Notes under the pieces: generated by a model
What the model saw: only the letters and a program-made list of their open reading frames with translations
What the model was told of the DNA's origin: nothing
Databases searched by the model: none
Assembly: GCA_963969365.1 (NCBI GenBank)
Contig: OZ017747.1
Span: 496,001 to 560,000 of the forward strand
DNA length: 64,000 bases
From: Asterochloris sp. CNOR1
Lineage: Eukaryota; Chlorophyta; Trebouxiophyceae; Trebouxiales; Trebouxiaceae
Direction of reading: 5' to 3'
In this document: piece by piece, positions 45,001-55,600 of the stretch
Layout: every line of letters begins with the position of its first letter
Position numbering within the stretch: position 1 is the first letter of the stretch
Program-made: the position numbers and the translations under genes

Positions 45001-48000
45001 TTAGCTGCACATTTGTCAAGTGATGCTAAGCAGGTGCCCAGCAGACCTGCTGCAGGCATCTGCTGTGCTAGGGTGCTAGGGTGAGTGTGGTGCAGGTCCT
45101 ATCTCCTTTCAGCAATAAGCCTGCGCTGTGCTTGCACACACAGCTGCAGACGAGCCCGCCCAGCTAGCCTGCTGGCAAGCATTATGATGCGAAGTGCTGC
45201 AAGCAAGGGCTGCCTCTATCCGGGCTGCACTGATTCTGCCTTGGCGGGTGTTTGAGATAGGCTGCACTGCACCAGGCGGGGTCGAAAGCTCGCTGTACTG
45301 CCCCCTGCAGAGCCAGAACATCCAAAGTGGATGCTGAGAGCTGAGGTGTCTGATGATGGCAGGTCAGTTGCTGGATTACCTCCATGCCAGGGGCTGCCGT
45401 GACATGCATGCGCATGCTACAGCATCAATCCTATTTGTCTGCCAAGGCCAGCTGTGTTGAGCAACTGGTGTCACATGGACTGTGCCTGCCAACATCACCT
45501 GCAGTTGGGTCGCAGCCTGCTCAGCAGAGTAGACACCTATCTGCTGGTGCACCGGCCAGCCTCCTTGCCCTGCAAGTGAGTCCTCAACAGCTCTAGTCCT
45601 CTCCTTGGAGCTCCAGTCCTCCCCTTGGAGCTCCAGTCATCTCCTTGGAGCTGTTGAGGACTCACTTGCAGGGCAAGGAGCCAGGCTGGTACTCAGCAGA
45701 CAGGTGTGTAAGACTGGAGCTGCGCATTGGCTGGCCCACTCGTGAATGGCAGGTCATCTGCTTTGCAGGTACATGATGATTAGCGTCAGCGAGGGCACGC
45801 AGCCCTTCAACAGGCTGTGGTATGTGGACTTGTCCCAGCTGCCAAAAGCAAGTGGCGCCCTGGACTTGGCAGCCTTTGACTTCCACAAGGTGCGGCATGC
45901 CAGACGTGGTATCTGTTGAGGACTGTGCCCCAAGTAAGGGACAACATGACACCACACAGACCACAAACACCCATCTGCGCTGCATCGCCTTTGCATCTGA
46001 GTTTGGGTCCGTCAGCCAAACATACTATTTGACAGGGCCACTCGGATGGTGCCCAGTGTCATGCTTACTGCAGCAGCATTCCCGAAATACGTGTCAACGC
46101 CAGGAGGGGTGTCTCTGGGCTCTCCAGAGCAGCGCTCTTCACCCAGGCTGGTCGCCTGGCTGTTAGCTGATGTCAGGAGGAAGTTTGGCAGCTTATGACC
46201 ATGCAGGGCTCCAAGAAGCTGCTTCATGACCATGCAGGGCTCCAAGAAGCTGCCTGTGGTGAAGCTAGTGGACAGCTTGGAGGCCTCCTGGGACTATGTG
46301 GCCAACGAGGGCACCACCTTCACGCTCCAGACCAACTACAAGGCCCCGCGATGCAGGTGTGTCTGCTCTGCTGCCGCTGTTGCTGTTGATGTTGATGTTG
46401 CTGTTTGTGCAGCATGGTCAGCCAGGTCCTGCTGGCAGGCTGGGAAGCAATCTGCCATGGACTGGCGGTGGCTTGTAGTGCTTACTGGGGCCTGGCAGAG
46501 CTTGGGTCGCCCCGGCAGTCAGGTAGGGGCTGGCACTGGCATGTAGCGTTGACCAAAGCATGGTGAAGCTTTGATTCCCACGGCAAGCAGGCTGGGGTTG
46601 GTGCCGGCATGCAGTGTTGAATAGGGCCTGGCAAAACTTTTGCTGCCATGGCAGGCAGGTGGGGCCTGGTGCTGACATGCAGTTTCAAGAGATGCCTGGC
46701 AGAGCAGTGGCTATTGATAGGTGGTGGGGACTGTTCGCTGGCGTGCATCAAACACAGGGGCCTTATGCAGCTCCAATCGCCACGCCAAGCTTCTAGCGGC
46801 TGATGTTGGGCTGGTAGTCTGACAAGTGCCTGGTGGAGGGGTACATGGGGAAGCACAGCACACCATCAGGCTGCTTCTCACCACCTGGTGACAGCTGTCC
46901 CTGCAGCGCAGCGGCCACAGCTGGCATATGGCATACACAGATTTCCAAGCTTTTCTCCTGCAGGATAGTCAAGGTGGACTTGAGCAACCCTGGTCCCCTC
47001 TCTGACTGGCAGGACGTTGTATCGCAGCATGAGAAGGACCTCCTGGAGTGGGCATGCGCCCTCAAGGTCAGCAATCAACAGGCTTCCATTGCAAATGCAG
47101 CCTCTTCTGCGGAATAGGGTGGCTCTTGAAGTCTTCTTCATGGGAATCAGCCCACAGCGGTGACAGTGCCCGCTGCTGCAGCGCTGGAGTCCCCTCCGAC
47201 TGCCGCCCCTTGTGCTATTTTTGCTGGGCCCCTTCAGGGTCGTGCAGCGCAGCCATGCTGCTTGCTGAGGAATACCGCTGCATGAGCTGGTGAAGTCAAG
47301 CTGTACACCGAGAAGTTGCCACAGCTGACTGGGCAGTGGCTGCTAACATCTCATGCTGCGGATACCCTTGCATATGGACATGCTGGCATTCTGGTGCTCT
47401 GGGGCCAGGCCTATGCCGGCAGCTACAAGCCAGCTGCAACAAGTGGGCCGTGCTGCCTGTCTGGTGGCTGGATGAAGTACATGATACGCACCGATTCAAT
47501 ATGTTGTGGTCTGCCACAGAGCCGATGGGGCGTAGCTGTGGAGTCATCACGTCCAAGGTTGCTGACAGCTTTGTTAGTTGTTGTGCCAATGCAAGGGGGC
47601 AACATGTTGAACTGCTATCTTGGAGGGATGTGTTCCCAGCAGTATCGACGCTGCCATGACAGCAAGACTGATACCACGAGCAGTGCTTTATGTGGAGGGG
47701 GCCACCTGATGACCTGCTATCTGATAGTAATGTGCTCCCAGCAGCATTTACACTGCCATCACAGCAGGATTGCCAGCTTGAGCATTGCTTGAGGTGCAGG
47801 GAGACAACATGGTGCATTTGCATCTGGCAGACATGCGTGTCTATGCGCAGCTGCGCTGTCCAAAAGTCAGTGTGCCAGCATGAGCTGTGCTTGATGTGCA
47901 GGGGGACAACCTGGTGACGTGCTACCTGGCAGATGTGCGCTCCCAGCTCCAGCTGCGCAGCCTGGCCACTGGCAGCCTGAAGCAGAGCATCTCCCTGCCA

Positions 48001-51000
48001 GGCATTGGCAGCATCAACAGCTTCTCTGGGCGCCGCGAGGACTCGGAATTCTTCTTCTCCTTCTCCAGCTTTGCAAATCCGGGCGCCATCTACAGGTCGG
48101 CTGCGCGCGCAGCAGAAGCGTGCTGCCTGTGACATCTGCTCATGTGAAGAGGTGCAGAGGCTGGCACTGGCAGGCTGTGACGCTGCCGCATGCTGCCCTT
48201 GCCTCTGGAGCAGGGGCTTGCCCATGAGGCAGCACAGAGTGCGCAAGGTCATCCTGCTGGACAACCTTCAACTAAGTAAAAGCCCTCTTGGCGTCCTGCA
48301 GTGCTGACATTACAACGCCAGGCATGCGCCCTGCATGCATGCTCAGGCAGGAGCAACCTGCCCTGTAGCAGCTTTTTACAGCCACCTGTGAAGCCTATCT
48401 CCCTGCAGATATCAGTACTGTTTCTGCAGGGACAATGCCACAAAACTTGACCCAGTCCCCACCCTGCTTCTGCAAGCCTGGGTTCCCCTTGTCTGGCCTG
48501 ATCTGCATCTGCAGGGTCAATGTCACCAAGCCAAGACAGGTGCCCCACCTCTTCTGCCATTTCATGCAGAGCCTGGGTTGATGCAGGGGATCCAAGTGTA
48601 GAAATCATACATGCCCCTGTGGGGTGGCCCGTAGGGAGCATGGTAGCCCACAGCAGATGTCACTGAGCTCAGCCCCATGCCACTCCCTGCAGGGTTGACG
48701 TCACTGAGGCCAGCCCTGCACCCCATCTGTTCCGTCAGGTCAAGCTCAAGGGCGGCTACAACCCCGAGGATGACTTTGACACCAAGCAGGTCTTTGTCAC
48801 CAGCAAGGATGGCACCAAGGTTGGTGCACACTGAGTCCATCTGGCTCCTTAAAACAAGTGTAGCAATGTTGGTTGCTATGCGAGGGAATTCATTGCTGCA
48901 ATTTAATCTCAGCAACAAGAACTGGTCAGTGCAAGTTGACCTAACAGCTTGTGTACAGCCTACACTGCCACCTTGAGTGAAATAAACACTGCTGCTGCAG
49001 TACTGCATGGTGCCTGCTCGCAAATTAGTGTCTGCTGCTGGCAAGGAATGCTTGGAACACCTTGAGGCTGCATTCCTGCAAGCAATGAATAGCTGCATTA
49101 GTACATTACCGGCTTGCTTGCTAGCAGCTAAATAGCTGCACCACTTCAAACACCACCAAGCTGTGCAGGCAGCTGAGTAGCTGCACTGGTCCAACCACTC
49201 AGCTTTGCCTGCAGGTGCCCATGTTCATCGTCATGCGCAAGGGTACCAAGCTGGATGGCTCCACACCCACCCTCCTATACGGGTGAGTGAGTCGGTGATG
49301 GTTGTAGATTATGTAGCACACATGCAGAGGGACATAGCATGATTCACGTATGAGGTTGCTTGAGAGTCCTCGGTGAGCGGCTATAGACTTGATATAATCT
49401 AGCTTGATTGCTGTTATCATTATGCAGGCTGCTACTCTGCAATGCCTTTGCTGGTATGCAGAGCTGGGAGGTTCCCTGTCACTCTCTATGGGTGCATCTT
49501 CTGGCAGCTGCTTGCTGTGTTGGGTTTGTAGCGGCCCAATTTTGTGAGGCCTTTCTTTACCTGCACAGTTGTTGCATAAGTGTTACTGTTAAAAGCAGCA
49601 GCAGCCCCATCAAGAGGCCGTCTTGGAGATTAGGCTATGAGCGCAGCAGACATACCAGTCCATGCTAATCAAGCACCTCCTATGCTGCAGCACTCTTTCA
49701 TCATGTCTTGCAGTGTCATTACTTTATGCAGACATGGCCCAGTGTGTGTCTATACCCGTCTGCTTGGAATGATTTGCTCTTCAGAACCTTCAGCGTTGTG
49801 AGGGGTGTTCAGGCATATGCGCAGACGCAGCAGGCTCATTTTGATGCTGCAGGTATGGAGGCTTCAACATCAACCTGTCCCCAGGCTTCTCCCCTAGCAG
49901 GTTGTGCTGGATGCTTGGCTATGGCATCTATGCAGTGCCAAATCTGAGGTGAGTGATGAAGCTCCCTGTACATACGTCTTGGCTTCTGAGCCTTGGGCAC
50001 AACTGGGTGCGCAGTGCCACATTTGAGGTGGGCTGAAACTCCCTGTGGTGCCAGCTTGGCCTCTGAGCCTTTGCCAGGCCTCTGAGCCTTTGCCAACCCA
50101 GTGTGCATTGCTAGCTCATGTTTTTCAGAGCTTGAAGCCAAAAATGTCTCAACAGGTATGCAGGCAGGGAAATCGGCAAATGACAGGGCGGTAGCACCAG
50201 AGGCTGGCCCCTTGTCCACTGCACCAGCCCACCCAGAACACGCCTGCTGCTGGATGCCCTTGCCGTCAAGCAGGCAATGCCCTGAAGAGGAACCATTGCT
50301 TCCTGCACAGTACTACGCAAGGTCTTGCATGGCTTTCAGATGTCAGGCACCCTGGCCTAAGCAAAGTGCCAGTGTCTGCAGGGGAGGTGGGGAGTATGGG
50401 CTGGAGTGGCGCCATGCCGGCTCCAACCATAGTAAGCAGAACACCTTTGACGACATGCAGGCGGCAGCTGAGTTTCTCATCAACGAGAAGTACACCTCAG
50501 CTGGCAAGCTGGTCATCCAGGTGGGGACGAGTCTGCACGGCAATGAAGATCTTGCACTTTGTCATTGCAAGGCAGGGAAGTGCAGGAAGAATGTGGCTGT
50601 AGTGCTGCTCATCCACAACAGCATGAGGGAGTCTGTGCAGCATGATCTAGTAGATGTGACTGGGCGTCATGCTGGGCGTCATGCTGGGCATCATGAGCGT
50701 TCCCTAGTGCCAAGAGCACCTCCAAGAGCAGCTGGGGAGCCTGCCCAGGATTGCTCAGCATTCCAGGCTGCCTTCTGGGTCCTGCAGGGCGGTTGCTCTG
50801 CAGCTTTCAGCCAGCCTTCCAGCAAGCAGCAGGCAGCTGCAGCTCATGTCTCCCTGCTGTGTGGCCTGCAGGGTGCCAGCAACGGGGGCCTGCTGGTGGC
50901 GGCCTGCGCCAACCAGCGTCCAGACCTGTTTGGGGCTGTGCTGGCGCAAGTTGGCGTCATGGACATGCTGCGCTTCCACAAGTTCACCATTGGTGGGTGC

Positions 51001-51848
51001 TAGCCACTGGATGGGCTGCTTTTGCTGGTGGGCTGCATCTTGCTTGCAGCTGGGGACATTCAGCGGCTGCTTGGCGCCTGATTGGCTGCTTGAAGGCTGA
51101 GCCACAGACGCTCTGGTGGACGCCTGATTAGCAGCATGCATCTCTGGCCTGCACAAGGGGCATCTGCCTGGCCTTCACTGCAGGGCACGCCTGGACAACC
51201 GACTATGGCAACCCTGACAAGGAGACTGACTTCCACTACATCCTGCGCTACTCCCCCGTGCACAACGTGAGGCAGCCCACCGGCGGCACAAGGCAGTACC
51301 CAGCCATCCTTATCACAACAGGTCAGATCCCCAGGACCGGGGGCTTTGGGTTGGGTGGGTGTGCAGGACAGCACTGCGTCTGGCGCTTTACTGGGCTCCA
51401 CTCCCCAGGTTGAGCAGCATGCCTCTGTCAGGAAGCTTTAGCCAGCCACCACATGTGCCGCAAAGGCCACAACACGAAGTGTAATGCCAGCTGGAGTGCG
51501 CTTGTTGGCTTTGCAGGCGACCATGATGACCGAGTGGTTCCACTGCACAGCCACAAGCTGCTGGCCACTTTGCAACACACCCTTGCTGACTCAGATGACA
51601 GCCCCCAGCGAAACCCACTGGTGGCTCGTATAGAGACCAAGGGTGGTCATGGAGCAGGTGAGCCTCTGTGCTTGTGCTGGTGCCCTTGTTCTAGGCTGTA
51701 GCCTGCAAGCATTGAGTGAACCCTGAGCCATCATGCTCTGACTGCAGGCAAGCCAACTGGAATGATCATTGCTGAAGTGGCAGACATGTATGCCTTCGCT
51801 GCAAAATGCATTGGCGCCCAGTGGATAGGCAAGGCCAACAACCAATGA
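42027..51848 (+). CDS. POP: Prolyl oligopeptidase (S9A) with N-terminal hydrophobic extension, 19 exons
   Basis: A serine peptidase that cleaves after proline in short peptides. Exons: 42027-42209, 42296-42395, 42558-42699, 42916-43021, 43956-44144, 44537-44678, 45311-45362, 45769-45889, 46238-46356, 46964-47066, 47902-48095, 48693-48819, 49215-49282, 49853-49948, 50382-50520, 50872-50992, 51184-51321, 51517-51657 and 51748-51848; all phases close to 793 aa. Beta-propeller landmarks: [47 protein letters not shown]. Hydrolase landmarks: GGGEYG, nucleophile Ser in GASNGG, Asp in GDHDDRV, His in KGGHGAGKP. The 61 residues from exon 1 begin with a hydrophobic stretch ([19 protein letters not shown]) then basic residues, which most cytosolic POPs lack, suggesting a membrane anchor or targeting signal. 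Intron 1 has a GC donor. Confidence 0.95.
42980..43450 (+). repeat. About 280-bp tandem duplication of POP exon 4 end and intron
   Basis: GACCCCAACAAGTGGTCAGA plus GGACGGCACTGTG at the exon 4 end (42991-43022) returns as CTGCCCAACAAATGGCCAGA plus AGGCGGCACTGTG at 43264-43296. Later parts also match: TTGGCACAGCATCACGCAGC (43102) against TTGGCAGAGCATCATGCAGC (43377). Confidence 0.85.
43628..44040 (+). repeat. Five copies of POP exon 5 acceptor and start
   Basis: The acceptor plus GTGTCTCTGGGGGCCTTGGC of exon 5 (43956) has upstream copies at about 43637, 43690, 43751 and 43866. The 43751 copy is nearly intact for 85 bases and in frame ([19 protein letters not shown], then SSDWQEL). The others keep only 25 to 45 bases. 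Confidence 0.9.
45561..45680. repeat. 33-bp perfect inverted repeat flanking a 20-bp tandem repeat
   Basis: The arm 45561-45593 (CTCCTTGCCCTGCAAGTGAG...) is exactly complementary to 45648-45680. The 54-base loop is about 2.6 units of CTCCTTGGAGCTCCAGTCCT. Inside the POP intron before exon 8. The left arm contains a donor-like GCAAGTGAG and the right arm an acceptor-like CTTGCAG. Confidence 0.95.
46194..46256 (+). repeat. 31-bp tandem duplication of POP exon 9 acceptor
   Basis: ATGACCATGCAGGGCTCCAA plus GAAGCTGC occurs at 46195 and again 31 bases later, giving two identical CAG acceptors. The second (exon from 46238) keeps the frame. Confidence 0.9.
46475..46720 (+). repeat. Degenerate 65 to 70-bp tandem repeat in a POP intron
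   Basis: Three to four units of the form GGGCCTGGCARARCTT...CGGCA(G/A)GCAGGTRGGGGYTGGTGC...GGCATGYAG. Each unit carries donor-like GCAG/GTGGGG and acceptor-like ATGCAG sequences. Confidence 0.75.
47598..47990 (+). repeat. Four tandem copies of POP exon 11 acceptor and start
   Basis: The exon 11 start GGGGACAACCTGGTGACGTG (47902) has upstream copies at about 47604 (GGGGGCAACATGTTGAACTG), 47697 and 47802, spaced 93, 105 and 100 bases. Each keeps about 50 to 70 recognisable bases, including TGCTATCT or a variant and TGYGCTCCCAGC. Confidence 0.9.
48420..48740 (+). repeat. Four copies of POP exon 12 acceptor and start
   Basis: CTGCAGGGTTGACGTCACTG at exon 12 (acceptor end 48692) is preceded by CTGCAGGGTCAATGTCACCA (48509), CTGCAGGGACAATGCCACAA (48425) and GCAGATGTCACTGAGCTCAG (48652). 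Confidence 0.85.
49075..49214 (+). repeat. Three copies of the intron end before POP exon 13
   Basis: Units of about 45 bases starting GCARSYRARTAGCTGCA at about 49079, 49125 and 49170. The last ends in the real acceptor CTTTGCCTGCAG; the middle one ends in a decoy AGCTGTGCAG. Confidence 0.75.
49925..50090 (+). repeat. Copy of POP exon 14 end plus donor
   Basis: GCAGTGCCAAATCTGAGGTG (exon 14 end, donor at 49949) recurs as GCAGTGCCACATTTGAGGTG at 50010, followed by matching CTCCCTGT. A further short repeat, CTCTGAGCCTTTGCCA, follows at about 50063 and 50081. Confidence 0.88.
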
Positions 51849-52600
51849 CACCCTTTAGACAGCCCCTCCCTGGAGCAGTTATCTTGTACAACAGCTCAGA
51901 CTCTTGAACGACATGCCGTCCAAGCTTGGACCGTGTGCACTTCTCGGTATCATAATGTTGCCTGCTGGCCTTTTACCATGATGTCAAAAGGTTCAGGTTC
52001 ATTCACACATGCCTGCTGGGTGGTCATGCAGCCACTGCAATGTAGCAATAGCCTGTTGTCTTCTCTCCAGTTTTGTTTGCAGCAGGATTGCCCTTTGCTG
52101 AATGAGTGCCGACTGAGGCCCCAGTGGCACTACAGCCCTGCCCAGTCTGGCAGTGCAGAAGGTAGGAGATTGCCACAGTGTCATGCCAGTGCCAGGAGAG
52201 CACTGCAGGGCTGCCCGCCTACCCCATGTGCAGTAGGATCCTCATAGCTGCACCACATATACCCTAGGTCAGGCACCAAGCCAGTCAGTCCCAGCATGGT
52301 CCACTGTGGAGTTGCCGGCTCAGGTCCTCCAGCCATTATGGGTTTGGCTTTTGCATATTGACTACATTGTGTGGAGTTCACCACCTGATGACATAGGCAC
52401 TCACAGTGAGGCAGCTCGATGTACTGAGATCGATTGCAGAGGTCATACAAATATGCTAAAGGCTGTTCAGAAATGGCCTTTGTCAGATGCGCTTCCAGGT
52501 CAACCCTCAGGATTCTCATCTTGAAAATTTTGCTCTGACCATGCCGCTCACCATGCAACTAATGCACACCAGATCCCAGGGGTGCGAGGTGCAGTGTATA
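51849..52600. other. Intergenic between POP and CYP38-like genes
   Basis: POP 3' UTR and the promoter and 5' UTR of the downstream plus-strand gene. I see no supported coding region or RNA gene here. Confidence 0.5.
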
Positions 52601-55600
52601 ATGTCTCGAGTATCAGCCAGACAATGCCAGCAGACAGCACATCGTGCGTCGAGGCATGGCTGCAGACAGCACATTGTCTCCTGCCGAGCTAATGCGGTCG
52701 AGCCCTCTGACAGGGTGAGGATGCCAATGCAAGTTGTGCTGAGCTGTGTCTCGTAATCTTTTGCAAACGTTTTGCATTGTTGGTCTGCAGAGCCTTCAGG
52801 AGCATGTGGCAAGCTTTGCAATGGCTGTCGCTGCAGCAGCTGCAGTCTCAATGCCCATGGCTGCTCCCCCACAGGTCAGTCCTTGCAAGCTTGTGTTGCC
52901 GTTGAGCTCCACCTTGCTGTGTGATACAATTGCAAACCAAAGGCTGGCTCCACACTAACTGACCTGCGCTGTTGCAGCTGATGCCGCCTGCGGAGGCAAG
53001 GGCGCTGCTGGCCAGGGATCCTGTCAAAAACGCCAGGGCGCTGCTGCGCAATGCCCTGCCTATCAACAATAAGGCAGCCAGGCAGATACAGGCAAGTATT
53101 TGGCGCTGCGTTGGTGCGGCACTGGTTTTGTTCTCAGCCTGCTTTTGTTTAGTTGTGCAGACTATGGCACATGTTTGCTACATCTTTCTGCTCCCATTCA
53201 GCAAGTTCAGCCTCATGGATCACATTGAAACTTGCTAGTCCCCCAGAGACAAGGTCATTATATGATGTGATGGATGCCCTGCAGGCCAGCCTGGAGGGCA
53301 TCAGCGATTCGCTCAGGATTCCTGGCAACAAGTCTCTAGGGCCCATTGCCTCGGTAAGAGCCACTAGCCTGTTCCACGCAAAGCTTCAGGGGCGACTATA
53401 TGGATTGCTGGCACTCCAGCACACAGCTGAGCATGATCAGCAGCCAGCAGGTGCAATTGAGGCGGCATGGCTTTGCTATGACGCACCACAATGATGCTGT
53501 TGAGATGACTGCTGCATGCACTGCTGTACCAGGGCTTGAGCCCAGGATGCAAACAACTGCCCAATGTCCTGTAGGCTGTCAGGCGGGCAGAGAACATCTT
53601 CGGCAAGGAGAAGCAGAAGATGATCACAGACTTCGCGCCCGACAAGAAGGTCAGCTCAGCATTGCTGTCCACAATGTGTCAGGCAGCCTTGCCTGCAGTG
53701 CTGTTCTGCGTGCTGCTGGGCAATGACAAACTCTGGGCCGCCCGTGAACAGCCCTGGCTGCACCGCTCTGTCTTCTTGCAGGAAGGTGCCCCCATATCGC
53801 CGCTGCATAGGTGCCTGCCCCACCCTCCTCCCCCGCCTCCGCCCCATCCCATGCAGCACTGTTATTGGGGGCTGCCCTTCAACATGCCTGCCTGCATCGC
53901 CATCCTGCTTCTGCAGGATGGTGACTAACCACACTGCTGCGCACTTGCAGCACTTTGCGGGAAAGCTGCCTCCAGCTGCAGGAAATATGGCATGCAGGCC
54001 ACAGCAGGCTGAGATGATGAGAATTGCTTCTGCAGTATGAAGCTTTTGTGCTCACCCTTTTTCCCGGACAAATTGCGCATCACACCCCTGCAGGTGGAGG
54101 AGATGCATGCCTGCTGCCCGCTTGTACAGCTCCCCTTCCCGGTCCTCAGAAATTTGTCTGCCATCCAAATACACACATCCCTCCTTCCAACAACCTGCAG
54201 GAGGAGGGCCTGCAGGCCATCGCTGACTTGGAAAATTCCTTCAAGGAGTTTGACCGCGTCTTAGAGACGGGAGACAAGCAGGCGGTGCCCATCCGCCAGC
54301 AGGATGCGCTGGGCTACGTGGGGCAGATAGAGGAGGCCATGGTCAAGGAGTTCCCCTACCAGGTGCCCTCTGAATACGACTACCTGCCCCAACTCAAGGT
54401 GAGCGTGATTTGCTGGCCTTTGCTGATAAGGGCGCCCAGCAGGTGGCCATGCACTTATTGCTCTCCTTGCTCTGAGAAGGGCACTTAGCAAGGGGCCCTG
54501 CAAGGCAAGAATTTGTTGCTTGCCTCCCCATGAAGTGCAACATCTCAGGTCGACTAGCAATGCCTCACAGCAAACATGGGCAGTGCAGCAATAGCTGTTG
54601 TCCCATGTCACTATGCTCAGCACAAGATGGGGTGCCTCACGCCAGCACTTTGGCTGAATGCTGCACCTGCACAATATGACAATCATGCTCAGAAGCATAT
54701 GTTTTTGACTGACGCTGTGCAGCACAGTGCTTATTTTGTGCAGTCAAGGCGCCTCACAGCATGGTGATGTGCAGGGCCGGGCCACAATGGAGATGAAGCT
54801 GACACTGGCAGAGGCGCGTGAGAACGGTGTCAAGTCGGGCCTCATCAAGATTGTGGCAGACGGCTACAATGCCCCTGTGACTGCTGGTGAGAGGGCCAGC
54901 CTCTCCACAGGCTGGCTGCCAAGCATGCTGTGCCATCCGTCAAGGCAGCCGCTTGTTTCTCGTGCCTGCTCCTTACTTGAGGGGATTCTGCAGGCATGCT
55001 GGCTGCAGGCTACTGTGAAATGCATCTCTTGCTTTGCTGCTTGTGTCTTAGGTGCTGGTGGTCAGCTCACTGTTAGGCAGGTGGCCGCTATTTGATTAGA
55101 GAATGGCCCGAAAGTGCCTGCCTCTCATCAAGGCAGCATGTTTGACCCTCCTTGCACTCCTGCAGGCAACTTTGTGGACCTTGTCACCAAAAACTTTTAC
55201 GATGGGATGGACATCCAGCGTGCAGATGGCTTTGTGGTGCAGACCGGCAAGCCAGCAGATGTGAGTTGCACTCCTGGCTGCTCCACTTTGTTGGCTGTGT
55301 CTGTACTGGTGGGCCCACTTTGCAGCCGTACTCCCCTGGCTGCTGCTGGTCAGCAGGCAGCAAGCAGCAGGCGTCCCGCTGGCCACACTCTTGCTGCTGC
55401 ATCCTGTCAGCTCTGCTGCGCCAAGGCTTCACTGCAGACCTCGTGATATGCTGCTGTGTGATCTGTGGGACAGGCGCCAAGCACTCAGCTGTAGCAAATT
55501 TGATGGATTGCCAACTCACCATCCCATTGACTGCCTGTTTGACGCTGCTGCCCCTTGCTGCAGAGAGTTTAAAAAATGTCTCACCAAAAGGGTCCAACCC

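Noticed and set aside
47598-47990. CRISPR-like evenly spaced repeats
   Set aside because: Units are decayed copies of an adjacent eukaryotic exon, not identical repeats with unique spacers.
47296-48264. 322-codon minus-strand open frame
   Set aside because: Antisense to POP exon 11 and its repeated copies; its internal repeats are the mirror of the exon ladder.
50101-51003. 300-codon plus-strand open frame
   Set aside because: POP exons 15 and 16 with open introns between; splicing at 50381 and 50872 fits the family exactly.
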